Shown here piece by piece: positions 33,449 to 45,165 of a stretch of 64,000 nucleotides of DNA. The DNA is taken from assembly GCF_016801865.2 (NCBI RefSeq), contig NC_068938.1, positions 10,788,520-10,852,519 of the forward strand. The letters run 5' to 3'. Source of the DNA: Culex pipiens pallens (lineage: Eukaryota; Arthropoda; Insecta; Diptera; Culicidae). Position numbers and translations under genes: made by a program. The notes under the pieces were generated by a model. The model did no database searches. It saw nothing but the letters and a program-made list of their open reading frames with translations, and had not been told where the DNA came from. Numbering within the stretch: position 1 is the stretch's first letter; every line of letters starts with the position of its first letter.

Positions 33449-34401
33449 GTTTTGACGTTAGAGTGCTTTTTTAATTCAAATATGTTCGATTTAACTAATC
33501 CGCTCTTTGGTAAGATTTCGATCTACCATCGCCAAATTACAATCGAAAGTTTATTACACCGACCAACAAAATTTCTCCGCAGGCTCAACTCGAGGGGAAG
33601 CAAGAACTTTGGGGTTCCCAGAAGCACGTGCACTTTGAATTTTTACAAAAATGATAGAGAGAGAGTAGTTCAAAAATATGTATGGGGTGGCACGTCAGTT
33701 CGTCAGTGAATGAACTTACAATTTGGATTTTCTGGAATCATTACAACGTACAAACCTAATGGCACATGTCAGGCCGACGTTTGGCGAAAAAGTGTCCATC
33801 CCCGCCAAACTTTTCATCGACATCACCGAGTCACGACGTTTTAGCAAGTTTCTAGCAGAGTTCTTACAGAGCTGGATATTTTTACAGCATTCTAGCAAAA
33901 ATGTTCTAACGTTCTAGCAGGATTGGCAGAACCAGCTCTGCTAGAAGAATATTTAGTGACTGGGATGACGCGAGAAAATTTACCGATGAAAAAAAAAAAA
34001 AATGAGACGAAGTGAGGGAGAAGAGGTTTTGACATTTTTATGCCCGCATCTGGCCTGCCGCCTATTTCGTCGGTCGTTTCCAACGACCGAGTCCAGTTTG
34101 GATATGATCGTACAATACTTTTGAGAAACTATAATTGAACGTCAAAGACTCGTTCGAAATAGAAACAACATCGATCAAAAATCAAATGAGTTTTTGAACG
34201 TTAGCTTCTCAAGCCGTACCTCTGCCCAGATGAAAGTTTCCAAGGTAAACATTTCACTTCATACCCCAATACTCACACGTAGTTGCTGAACTCCTTGTTA
34301 CCATTCCTGAGTCGTACTAGATCCGTCACTCGGTGGATCTATCCAGCGGTCCAGCCTACACCGAGAACGCAGTCACTCCTTGCCAGCGCTTCCACACATA
34401 C

Positions 34402-34466
34402 TTTCGGCGCGCCACGGCGGTCCGGGATGTGTGCAGCAGCAGCCGGTCCACCGTGGAAAAGTGTCC
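34402..34466 (-). CDS. Candidate alternative Ndae1 N-terminal exon (GHFSTVDRLL...ARRK)
   Basis: Acceptor TATACAG|GG, then open frame GHFSTVDRLLLHTSRTAVAR up to a donor GAAA|GTATGT in phase 2. It would join exon 1 at 31333 in frame as ARRK-PWKMDHG. Its upstream partner could be 34604-34675 (phase 0 to phase 0). A competing reading keeps the exon open to 34279/34277, where a GTGTGAGT donor sits; that reading is broken by a 47-nt insertion-like stretch flanked by GAGTGAC repeats. Both readings are listed because the sequence does not decide between them. Confidence 0.3.
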
Positions 34467-34603
34467 CTGTATAGAAAAGAACAAAAAAATGGTTATGGAA
34501 AATTCCTGCCGCTGTTATGATATGAGATTCCGCCTTCCAAAAATTACGCCAACTTTCAATTACTCACCTAAAAATATTGTTGCTTCACAGCGGCAACACC
34601 TAC

Positions 34604-34675
34604 CTCGCCAACCCCGAACCTTTCCGATTCGGTCTTCCGGCGGAACTGTCCAACCAGCACCGCGATCGGGGCCAT
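34604..34675 (-). CDS. Candidate first coding exon of an alternative N-terminus or nested gene
   Basis: ATG at 34675 in context AATAATGGCC opens MAPIAVLVGQFRRKTESERF and then GVGE before donor GCGAG|GTAGGT, phase 0, matching the acceptor at 34466. A second donor (TTTTTAG|GTGAGT near 34567) would place a stop in this frame. The upstream GC-rich 150 bp lacks another ATG in this frame, but an overlapping out-of-frame ORF of about 100 codons starts at 34868, so initiation here is uncertain. Confidence 0.25.
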
Positions 34676-34896
34676 TATTAGCACCGCGAACACGCACAAA
34701 TGCACACACGACTTTACGCGGAAATTTCCTCTCGAAACGCGCGACACGAACAGGATCAATCATGCGCGAATGAAAAATAATGACAGCTCGCTCGAACCAT
34801 GGTGCGTTCGTTTCAGGTGCGTCGCACAGATTTAGTGTAATGGTGCGCTCTTTAAAAGAAGGTCGCACGGGTTCAGTGTTAATGTGAGTTTGCGTT

Positions 34897-35285
34897 CAAA
34901 AATGTTAAAATGTTAAAATGTTAACATGTTAAAATGTTAAAATGTTAAAATGTTAAAATGTTAAAATGTTAAAATGTTTAAATGTTTAAATGTTTAAATG
35001 TTTAAATGTTTAAATGTTTAAATGTTTAAATGTTTAAATGTTTAAATGTTTAAATGTTTAAATGTTTAAATGTTTAAATGTTTAAATGTTTAAATGTTTA
35101 AATGTTTAAATGTTTAAATGTTTAAATGTTTAAATGTTTAAATGTTTAAATGTTTAAATGTTTAAATGTTTAAATGTTTAAATGTTTAAACGTTTAAATG
35201 TTTAAATGTTTAAATGTTTAAATGTTTAAATGTTTTAATATTTTAATATTTTAATTTTTTAATTTTTCAATATTTTAATATTAAA
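34897..35285. repeat. 8-bp satellite array
   Basis: About 40 tandem copies. The first part uses TTAAAATG and then, from about 34978, TTTAAATG, with a clean switch between the two variants. It degrades into TTTTAATA after about 35233. It lies immediately upstream (minus-strand sense) of the GC-rich candidate first exon at 34604-34868. Confidence 0.95.
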
Positions 35286-36311
35286 CAAAACACTTGATCA
35301 ACATATCCTAATTTCCTATTTTGTGTTTGTAAAAGTTTGAGTATTGTAAATGTTTACTGTTATTAATTTTTTTTAAAATACATCATGAGAAAACCAATAT
35401 AAAAACCATGCAATTTTCTGTAACCATACGCTTTACGGTAGCTTATTTGTTATAACTTTATGAGACTTCCAATAACAAAACCTTTCAATTAGTTGTAACC
35501 ATGAATTTTATAGTAGCTTCATCGTCATTCCAATAAAGTTCGAAAACGTCAACAATAAATTTACCATAAATATCATAATATGCATTGTAATTGCATGGTT
35601 TTAACAGTGCAAATCATCATATAATTTTATGCGGGCGTCCTCCAAACCAGGAAGAGTGGAACTCAATTTATGAGATATTTGCAATGCAAATATTTTACAC
35701 GAGATTCCAGGGGGTGGACATTTCCACGTGCAAAAGTTTTAAGTCTACGAAAACGGGAAATGGTCCATCTTGGCATCTTTGTGGAGGGGAATGAATATAA
35801 TTGCTTTGTTGTTTTCTAAAGACTGGCTGGCGATTTGCATAGATTTATCTTCGTCTTTGTCGATGTAATTCGAATCAAGTGGCGGAAATTGATGAGGTCA
35901 ATTTGAGGAGACGGGTTTGAAACTTGAATTTTATTCGCAACGATTTTTGAAACCTTACTAATTTTTCGAAAAATCGAAATATAGGTCGCAATTTTTTTTT
36001 TTCGATCGGTGAAACAATCAATATGAAACTTTTTTGAAATGTTAGTCTTGATTTAAAAAAAAAATGTTTTCGAAAAGATTGGAAAATTTTACGAATTTTT
36101 CATATTTTAACATTGAAAATCGGACCATTAGTTGCTGAGATAACATGAAAACGGTGCACTTTATTAAAACTTCACTTAAGTACTTTTTGATTTCAAGTTC
36201 AGTTTTAGAAGTTGAAAAATGTTTGCGACCAATGTTTTAAAATAATCAGTTCAGATTCAAAAATTCATAACTCGGTCAATTTTTTTTTGCCGATTCTGGA
36301 AATTTCTGAAA

Positions 36312-36900
36312 AGGGCAATTCTCTGAAATTTCGGTCATTCGATGTTTTTTTGGTATTTTTTAATCCGGCTGAATTTTTTTTGGTGTCTTCAGTATGCCCA
36401 AAGAAGCCATTTTGCATCATTATTTCGTTCATATAATTTTCCATACAAATTTGGCAGCTGTCCATACAAAAATGATATGTGGAAATTCAAAAATCTGTAT
36501 CTTTTGAAGGAATTTTTTGATCGATTTGGTGTCTTCGGCAAAGTTGTAGGTATGGATATGGACTACACTGATAAAAAATGATACACGGTAAAAAAAAATT
36601 GGTGATTTTTAATTTCACACTATTTTTATTTTTTGATATGTTTTAGAGGACATCAAATGCCAACTTTTCAGAAATTTCCAGAATGGGCAAAACATCTTTG
36701 ACCGAGTTAAGATTTTTTGAATCAATAAAGATTTTTTCAAAAACATCGAAATATTGGTCAAAACATCAAAACAAAAACATCGAAAAAAATTTCAACTTCA
36801 TTTTTTGATGTAAAATCGAATTTGCAATCAAAAAGTACTTTAGGGAATTTTTGATAAAGTGCACCGTTTTCAAGTTATAGCCGTTTTCAGGTAACTTTTT
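36312..36900. mobile_element. FB-1 family, copy 2 (one clear arm)
   Basis: Carries TTCTCTGAAATTTCGGTCATTC, TTAATCCGGCTGAA, CCCAAAGAAGCCATT, CTGTCCATACAAAAATGAT and GACTACACTG in the same order as FB-1 copy 1. It is followed by family interior motifs (GTGCACCGTTTTCAAG). The second arm is not evident. Preceding DNA from 36100 has related interior motifs in opposite orientation. Confidence 0.65.
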
Positions 36901-36949
36901 TGAAAATAGTCGCAGTTTTTTTATTTTTTAGAATTAGTGCCCATGTTTG

Positions 36950-37330
36950 GGGCAAAAAAGGAAAAAATTGAAATAACGAGCCATGGTTTCAACATTTTAA
37001 TGAAAAAAGTGTTTTAAAATGCATTATACACCTGTCCAGTTGTTTGATTGGTTTCCAAAATATCTAAGTATTGACGAAAATTTTATTTTTCGCGAAAAAT
37101 TTTATTTTTGCTGTGCTGTACATTGGAATTTCGTAAAAATTCAAAACATTTTCAAACATGCCCAAACATGCTAAATATGATTATCAATGCAGAACAATGC
37201 ATTTTAGATTGTTTTCCGTTGATTAGACTTCTATTTTCATGAAAGTTTTGAAGTTTTTGGGATTTTTTTGCCCCCTGATTTTTCAGACCAATTTTCAAGG
37301 AGGGGGTGACATAAACTTTGAAAAATAAAA
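36950..37330. mobile_element. Diverged relative of the 4517-4994 MITE
   Basis: Reads AAATGCATTATACACCTGTC, TTTCCGTTGATTAGACTTC and GCCCCCTGATTTTTCAGACC, then GGGGGTGACATAAACTTTGAAAAA. These parallel interior blocks and the GACATAAACTTC end of the element at 4517-4994. Its own terminal repeats are degraded. 37330-38230 is AT-rich with nothing recognisable. Confidence 0.5.
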
Positions 37331-38319
37331 ACAGGAAAAAAAGAAAATCAAACAGGTAGCTTCAATTTTAACAGATTCTACATTTTCAGTAAAGTTTGTA
37401 AATCCGTTGACACGAAATTATTAAAAAAATGTTTTATTTTTATTTTTTAACATATTTCAAAGTTTTATAAAATCATGAAAACTAAGGCTTTCACCAATAT
37501 TTGATGTTGTTGAAAATCGTGGGATTATAAAAAACGACGATTTAACTTGTTACATTTGACTTTGTCAAAATTTTGAAAAAATCATATATTTTTTGGGGTC
37601 GAAGTTGGCTGTGTGTGTTTAAAACAAGTGTGTTTAAAACAAGTATCTTCTTATTTTATGCCGAAATAAGTATGCAGTAATTTTTGTTATGCCTTAAACT
37701 ATGTTTTAGCGAAATTTACTTCAACTTAAAACGAATGAATCCATCTGATGGTAAAAAATGTGAAACAACAAGCAAAAAATTAAATATTACCTAGAAAAAA
37801 AGAAAGGAAAATTAGAAATGACTGGATTTCAGCTAAAAACTACAAAAAACATACAAAATAAATGAATATTAAAATATCAAACATTAATGAAGAAAACTCA
37901 AAACAAGAGGAGTGAAGTTTTTGGTACGCCAAAAAATGACCTGATCAAGAAAAATATAATTACGAAAAAAGGGCAACAGACGCCCAAATGCAAGCATAAG
38001 CATCTGGTTGAATGAATAAAACATTATTCCTATGAGATAACAAATTTCACGACATTAATTAGCCGCAAGGTCAAGTGAAAGGCTTCTAGACTAACGTGTT
38101 ACTTAATTATCAGAATTAGTTCATCTGAGGCATGTACTTGTGTTAATCGCACAATTTAGAACAAATTGTCTTAAATTGTGCGTGATGTGCTTAATCATCT
38201 TATGTAAGCAACACTCCCCTGCTTCTTCTATTCAAATGTAGTGCGATGTTGTTTGCCCTGTCACGTGTGTGATTATCAAATCGAGCAAAAGATCTTTACT
38301 AATCGTTATAATTACATAC

Positions 38320-38342
38320 TTTACTGAGTTTTCGTCCTCCAT
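38320..38342 (-). CDS. Ndae1: Candidate alternative Ndae1 first coding exon (MEDENSVK)
   Basis: ATG at 38342, then MEDENSV and two bases of a Lys codon before donor AA|GTATGT. This is phase 2, exactly the phase that exon 1 at 31333 needs to read PWK-MDHG. Joined, the N-terminus would be MEDENSVK-PWKMDHG. The surrounding 300 bp is GC- and CpG-rich and has a TATA-like box upstream. The evidence is phase plus splice consensus over a very short coding piece, so coincidence is possible. Confidence 0.4.
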
Positions 38343-38616
38343 TGCTGACGCGTCGTCGTCGACACTTGAGACTTCCAGGCCAAGCCCAGATCTGATTAGG
38401 AAATCCACTTGAACGAATTCCCGTCCGTCCGTCGTTTCGACCACCCCGCTCAACGTCACCACGGGTTTCAGTCGTTAATCACTCCATGATGGTCCGAGCC
38501 GGCGATAGTGACGGTTGATAGGGCCGGATGCTGTGAGTGTTTTCTGTTTGTCGATGTTTTGTTTGTGGCTCTCCGGCAGCGACTAAACAAACATCTCGCC
38601 ACCAGCAGCCGGTGGT

Positions 38617-38624
38617 AATTATAG
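38617..38624 (-). promoter_or_regulatory. TATA-like box of a possible internal Ndae1 promoter
   Basis: On the minus strand CTATAATT follows a GC-rich alternating GCGCGCGC stretch. A start about 30 bp downstream would fall near 38590 and give a roughly 270 nt first exon up to the donor at 38320. The 5' leader would contain two tiny upstream ORFs (ATG GAG TGA is one). Inference from position and composition only. Confidence 0.35.
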
Positions 38625-39009
38625 CGCGCGCGGACGGTAGCGCGATTGTCTCTGTGTCGAGGTTCCGAGAAAATTTTTGCGGCACTTTAAACCAGGAGGG
38701 AGTTGCGGAAAATTAGCCACGTGTCACAGCTCGCTTATCAAAACTGTTAATGCAATTTTAGAGGTTCCGGGCAATCGCGAGAGAGATTCTATCGAGCGTA
38801 ATTAGCAGTTATTCTTCCTGTCATAACAAGGCTGCTGCTGTTGGTTGAGATTAGTTTGATATGGCAGAGCTGTACTGCACTTGACCGGAGTCGATTGTTA
38901 GTAAATTTTAATCATGGCCACTGATAATGAGGCAGTTGTTTACAAACAGTTAATGTGAAATTCACGAAATGACGCCTAAAATTAACTTTGCCACTTTCGC
39001 GATTCATCT

Positions 39010-39400
39010 GCTTTTCAGAAGATTAGACGTTCTAACGTCCAGCTAAACAGAAGGTCATATGTTCAGAAGTTCTGCTTGTTTAACTATTTAAATGTTCAGT
39101 TGCTCAGAATATGTTAAGAAATTCAGCAATTCAGAAGATCAAAAGTTCGGAAATTTAACTAAACTGAAGTTCACTGATTTTATTTCTATTTTGAAGTTCA
39201 GATGTACAGAAGTTCAGCTCTCCTAAAGATCACACGTTCATGTTTAGAAGTGCAGATGTTCAGCTATTTCGAAGATCAGATGTTTGGAAATTTATATCTT
39301 CAGAAGTTTAACTATTTTAAAGTGCAGTTGTAGGTAAGTTCAACATTCAGCTGTTCAGCTATTCAGATGTTCAGATGTTCAAAGAGTTTTGCTACTTAGA
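39010..39400. repeat. Degenerate TTCAGAAGTTCAG-type simple repeat
   Basis: Many imperfect copies of TCAGAtGTTCAg/AGAAGTTCAG over 390 bp. Likely a decayed tandem repeat. 38700-39000 upstream shows nothing recognisable. Confidence 0.6.
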
Positions 39401-39710
39401 GCCATAGTAAAACATGTCTGGGAATGGCGACAGATTTGATGGCATAGGTATAAAATATGTTGTTTTACATCTTTTACATACTGGTGAAATGTTTATCAGT
39501 TTCTGTTGAATTTCAGAATTTTACAAAAAGAGGCAATGTTCAAACATACAAATTTTCAACCTTTCAAAACTCTACTTTTTTACTGTGAGGTTAAACTTAT
39601 AAGTGACATTTCGCCAAAACTCGTTTTCCGAATTGACATTTCACTGAAGACCGTTTCATCAAATGACACGTTTTGCCGAAGGTCTTTTCACCGAATGGAC
39701 ATTTCGCCAC

Positions 39711-41333
39711 ATGAGCAGTTCTCTCAGATTTCGGTCATTCAATTTTTTTGTATTTTTTAATCCGACTGAAACCCACCTTTGGTAAGCCCAAAGAAGCCAT
39801 TTTGCATCATTAGTTTGTCCATACAAATTTGGCTGCTGTCCATACAAAAATGGGGTCTCGTGGCGCAGGGGTAGCGGCTTCGGCTGCCGATCCCGATGAT
39901 GCTATGAGACGCGGGTTCGATTCCCGCCTTATCCACTGAGCTTCTATCGGATGGTGAAGTAAAACGTCGGTCCCGGTTTCTCCTGTCTCGTCAGAGGCGC
40001 TGGAGCAGAAATCCCACGTTAGAGGAAGGCCATGCCCCGGGGGGCGTAGTGCCAATAGTTTCGTTTTCCATACAAAAATGACGCTAGGAGGGGCAGCGAA
40101 TGACCGAAAGGTTAAAGCTGCCGGAAATAAAGTAATTAACAACAACAACATACAAAAATGATGCATGAAAATTAAAAAATCTGTATCCTTTGAAGGATTT
40201 TTTTGATCAAATTGGTAGGTATAGATATGGACTACACTGGAAAAAAAGATACACGGTAAAAAATGGTGATTTTTTATTTAACTTTTTGTCACTAAAACTT
40301 GACTTTCAAAAAAAAATACAATTTTTAATTTTTTTATTTTTTTATTGGTTTTGAGGACATAAAATGCCAACTTTTCAAAAATTTCCAGGTTGTGCAAAAA
40401 ATCTTTGACCGAGTTATGATTTTTTTAATCAGTACTGATTTTTTCAGATTTTTTCAAAAAATAGAAATATCGGTCGCAAAAAAATTTCAACTTCATTTTT
40501 CAATGTAAAATCGAATTTGCAATAAAAAAATACTCTAGTGAAATTTTGATAAAGTGCACCGTTTTCAAGTTGAAGCAATTTTTAAATAACTTTTTTGAAA
40601 ACAGTCGCAGTTTTTGATTATTTTAAATTAGTGAACATGTTTGCCCACCTTTGAAAAAAAATATTTTTGAAAAGCTGAGAAAATTCTCTATATTTTGCGA
40701 TTTCGAACTTTGTTAATACGACCCTTAGTTGCTGAGATATTGCCATGCAAATTGATGTTTTCTAAGTCTCACTCAAACAACCCACCGTTTTCTAATGTCG
40801 ATATCTCAGCAAGTAATGGTCCGATTTACAATGTTGAAATATGAAACATTCGTGAAATTTTCCGATCTTTTCGAAAAAAAAAATTTCAATTTTTTAAACC
40901 AAGACTAAGATTTTAAAAGGGCGTAATATTGAATATTTAGCCCTTTTGAAATGTTAGTCTTGATTAAAAAAAATTGTTTTCGAAAAGATTGGAAAATTTC
41001 ACGAATGTTTCATATTTTAAAAATTAAAAATAAGGTTTTTTTGCACATCAAGTTCAAAAAATCACCAAAATTTTTTTAACCTTGTATCCTTTTTTCAGTG
41101 TAGTCTATATCCATCCCTACAACTTTGCCGAAGACACCAAATCGATCAAAAAATTCCTTCAAAAGATACAGATTTTTGAATTTTCATACATCATTTTTGT
41201 ATGGACAGCTGCCAAATTTGTATAAAAAATTATATGGACAAACTGATGATGCAAAATGGCTTCTTTGGGCATACCGAAGGCACCAAAAAAGTTTCATTCA
41301 GATTAAAAAAATACAAGAAGAATTGCTCTGTAC
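39711..41333. mobile_element. FB-1 family, copy 3, fold-back with nested SINE
   Basis: The left arm starts AGTTCTCTCAGATTTCGGTC and the right arm ends near ATACAAGAAGAATTGCTCTG. The arms share TTAATCCGACTGAAAC (left), its mirrored form (right), CCCAAAGAAGCCATTTTGCATCA and GTCCATACAAAAATG. The left arm is interrupted by the SINE 39853-40148. The interior at 40780-41000 contains a further small inverted pair (TTGTTTTCGAAAAGATTGG and its mirror). Confidence 0.78.
39853..40148 (+). mobile_element. tRNA-derived SINE with LINE-like 3' tail, 12-bp TSD
   Basis: Begins GGGTCTCGTGGCGCAGGGGT (A box TGGCGCAGGGGTAGCGG) with B box GGTTCGATTCC near 39914. The tRNA-unrelated body is followed by GGCAGCGAATGACCGAAAGG and a tail ending AATTAACAACAACAA. 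CATACAAAAATG flanks it at 39841-39852 and 40149-40160; an internal near copy at 40070-40081 is part of the body. Confidence 0.85.
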
Positions 41334-41564
41334 AGTACTTACAGCAAAAAGAAGAAACTTTTTCATAAAAATCTCTTGTGAGTTCTGATTTTTTTTAAAG
41401 AAAATCCAAAAATGATTACTAAGTTTTTCTCATGATTTTTAAAGCAAGGTAAAGTTTAAATATCTTGCTGCCAAAACGTCAATCAGCGAAACGTTCTATT
41501 CGGCGATATGACCTTGAGCGAAATGTCCATTCGGTGAAACGACTTTCGGCGAAATGTAGCTCAG

Positions 41565-44460
41565 CACTACAGAAATTTATGTGATCAGAAATTCAGAACT
41601 TCTGCTTATGATCACTTTCACCGTTGTTCACGTGGACAGTTCTTCAGATCGCAACTAGTTTTTCAGCAATTCAATTATTTCAGTTATCACTTTTCACTTT
41701 TTATTTCAATAAATCGCTCATTTCCATCAGCACAATTGACCATTCGCGGACATTTTGTCACGTGTCCTCTAAGTCCATTCAATACCGGCACCACTTTGTG
41801 TTAGTAATTTCCATAGTTGCTCAATTTAAGCCTGTGACCATGCAAAGTACGCAAGAACAAAAAAAAAAACCTCAAGCACATGTCAACTAAATTACAGCTT
41901 ATCGACCTGTTGGTTTGCATCACTCCAAATTGTCGTCACTTTTTTTCCAGTTCCCGTTCTTCACAACACAATTGCATCCATTTTTTATATTTTGTCAACA
42001 ACTGCCCATTTGTGTGGTAGTGGTGATGATGGCCGCCGTGATTAGAGGGACGCACCGCCCGTCATTTGTGGTTCAATGGGCAATTCTGGCCGCGCACAGC
42101 CATCAACTCCGCACAAAACAGTCTGATTTACATAGGAAGCGCGACTGTTAGCGGGATTGGAAGGTTGATTTGCCGATTTTTTTTTTTGCATAACCAGACC
42201 AGATTGTCATAACGAAACATGATGAGTTCTGCTGGAGGTTTCGAGTGGGCAAAAATACACTTCTTTTTTTATAGGTTTTAGATGAATTCGACTGGCAAGG
42301 ACAGCAGCGCCGAACCACGCATCTTCCGACGAAACGTTTAACGACTTTTGAATTTAACAAATTTGAAAAATTATACACACATTGATTTTATGACTCTTTT
42401 ATCGCACCGGTACACATGTAGGTTGAGTTAGGATAGCTTCTTTTAAATTAGTCCCAAGTCACGACCTTCCAGCTTCGATCGGCAATTTTCATTAAGCCAC
42501 TCAAAATTTTTGATGAAGAAGATCGATTCCAATTTCACGTCGCGCGATAACCTCCAACGGACTCGGGGGTGAACCTTAAAACCGCCTGTCTAAACAACAC
42601 GCGCAACTTGTCGGCTCGGAATCGCCGTTGTAACTGACCATGGTAGTCGGAGAAGCCAAACCAACGCACTGCACTGCAAACAATGAATGCCGATAGTAAC
42701 CGGCTGACTGTAACTCTCTCAAAGCGGAGCTCCGGGCAGCATTGACTCGCATCTCCCCAGTGTCAGACAGATGATGGCTTTATGATGATCTGGGCACGTA
42801 ATCTACATGCGAGCCGACCTTTGACTGCAGTTATTGCAGTGGGCATCACTGCGGCGACTTTTGCTGCAGTCTCGAGGACGGAACTATTGCACGCACGCAT
42901 CGTGGGCAGAGTTGGGAAACGATCTTCACTGAAAATGATATGGCATTCCCAACTCTGACTCTGCACGGTCACTTAGTTAGATTAGCAGCTGATTGTACGG
43001 ATTTCACTCGCTCACCTGAATCGTGCAATTAATGAGGCGTGGATAATTCCGGTTATCCAATTCGCCGTGGCGTGGCACTCACAATGCACAATTCCGGCTA
43101 GCCGGTTTAATAACCTCTCATCAGAGTTGGAGAAACTCTTAAAGGGATGATCCCGACATTAAAATGCTGAAATAGCTTCAGAGAGCAGTGAGAACTTCAT
43201 TAAAGTGCAGTTTGTCACACGTGGGGAAGACAAATGGGATAGGAATTTATGCAAAAATACATTTCTCACCTAGTCGTAGGTATTTGAGCCCAACCTGATT
43301 TGCAAGTCAGTTTGAATGACCAAGTGGGGCGTGTGCGCTCGCGTAGGTGTCTTCGCTAGTGATGTGGGTCAGCTGATACAGTCCAGACAGACGTTAACGT
43401 TGCTGTGAGCACGTTTTTGCGAAATGGGAGATCATTTGAGACAGTTGAGGAAATGTGGTGGAGATATTTTAATTGGACGAATTTGTTTCAGTAATCAACT
43501 TAAAAAAACAGCCGTCACATCTTTTGATGATCTGCTATCACTGCCTCAAGTTATGAGCACCTTTGTGAAATTTATCAAATCCTTGAAAGACTGATTCTTT
43601 TCAATTACGATTATAATAAATTCCAAAACCAGCATTTTATTAATAATTTATAGAGCAATAGTTGAAAAGACCATAAAAGCATTATCACAGATGCAACTTT
43701 TTTGTGACCTCCAAGCCAACACTTAACAAAACAGTTGAAACAGAAACAGTTTACAAAAATTTGAGATCCAATCTTCAATGTTTCTTAGACGAAATTTTAG
43801 GAAATTTTAAGAGTTTTTTTTCCAAAACATATATGTACTATCAAAAATTGTCACTCATGGGGTCAATCGGAAAATTGCAAATTTGTAGTTAGAATCAAAC
43901 TTTATGTGGTTATACTTCACAATACAAAAATGTTTAAACTTGAAAGATTTTAAAGAAACATTCGTGAAATTTTCCAATCTTTTCGAAAAAAATATTTAGA
44001 AAATTTCAAATCTAGGTTTTATTTTAAAATTTTGATTTGCATTTCTTGTAATAGGTCAGATACTTGGAAACAATTTTTATGTCTTGAATTTTAGTTTTGA
44101 AAATTTTGAAAAAATCGGAAATTTTAACGATCGTTTCATTTTTTAACGTTGAAAATCGAACTACCAGTTGCAATATTTCAGCAACATTAGGAAAGGGTTC
44201 TTTGGGCGAGAATTAGAAAACTTCAATTTTCCTGTTTATTTTTCTTTAAGCCAATGTATCTCAGCAATCACAGGTCCAATCATCAATGTCTCTTAGACAA
44301 TTTTATAGCAAATTGAACTAAAAGTTCACAACAAATATCATCAGAAATGTTCGCTCGTAGTCACTGTTTTTAATAATCGAAAAACTGCAAATATTTTGCT
44401 GAAATCAAACATTCGGTAACTATATCTTGAAAACGGGACACTTAATAAAGAATTCGTAAT
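41565..44460. other. No gene recognised; mixed upstream or intronic DNA
   Basis: 42000-43300 is less AT-rich, with GC-rich patches around 42040-42100, 42540-42700 and 42720-42960. Both-strand frames are short and unsupported. 43480-44460 is AT-rich. These patches could hold regulatory DNA or untranslated exons, but nothing in the sequence proves it. Confidence 0.4.
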
Positions 44461-44463
44461 GTA

Positions 44464-44874
44464 GCCGGGACCGTGGTGTAGGGGTAAGCGTGGTTGCCTC
44501 TCACCCAGTCGGCCTGGGTTTGATCCTAGAAGGTCCCGGTGGCAAATTTTGAGACGAGATTTGTCTGACCACACCTTCCGTCGGACGGGAAGTAAATGTT
44601 GGCCCCGAACTAACCAAAAAGGTTAGGTCGTTAGCTCAGTCCAGGTGTAGGAGTCGTCTCCCTGGGTCCTGCCTCGGTGGAGTCGCTGGTAGGCAGTTGG
44701 ACTAACAATCCAAAGGTCTTCAGTTCGAATCCTGGGGTGGATGGAAGCTTAGGTGTAAAAAGAGGTTTGCAATTGCCTCAACAATCAAGCCTTCGGACAC
44801 CTAGTTTCGAGTAGGAATCTCGTAATCGAGAACGCCAAGGCAATGCTGTAGAGCGAATAATTTGATTTGATTTG
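44464..44874 (+). mobile_element. Dimeric tRNA-derived SINE (Twin-like layout)
   Basis: The first tRNA-like unit GCCGGGACCGTGGTGTAGGG has a B-box-like GGTTTGATCC. A second tRNA-like unit about 200 bp later reads GTAGGCAGTTGGACTAACAA with a perfect B box AGTTCGAATCC. The element ends in (ATTTG)n: TTTGATTTGATTTG. Short flank match AATGTA. Two tRNA units in one SINE is the design of Twin of Culex pipiens; whether this is Twin needs alignment. Confidence 0.7.
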
Positions 44875-45165
44875 AATGTATTTTGCGATAGAAAATTCAA
44901 TTTGACATTAAAATTTTAATGCATTTATTTTCAATTTTTTTTTCAGAAATGCATAACTCGGCCTATTGCTCAAAAATTGCGGATTTTTGATCCCCTTTTT
45001 TGTATCGCACATAACTCTGTCAATTTCTCACAAAACTATGATCTTTTTGCATGAATTGAAAGCTTACACATTCAACTATGTTTGGCTGATAAGGGTATTT
45101 CACCAGATAAACTCTTCGAATCATGCCAAGCGTTTTAAAAAAATATTTTTAACCGGCATTTTAAA

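Larger units (their letters stand above)
39590..41560. repeat. CGGCGAAATG-type repeat split by FB-1 copy 3
   Basis: Flanks at 39600-39713 and about 41478-41555 both carry repeated ATTCGGxGAAACG / ACATTTCGCC motifs in opposite orientations. The fold-back element and its SINE lie between. Confidence 0.5.

Noticed and set aside
32203..35642. Apparent inverted match GTCCGCCCGCATAAA / TTTATGCGGGCGTCCTCC 3.4 kb apart
   Set aside because: Similarity does not extend beyond about 17 bp into a clear arm; not enough for an element boundary.
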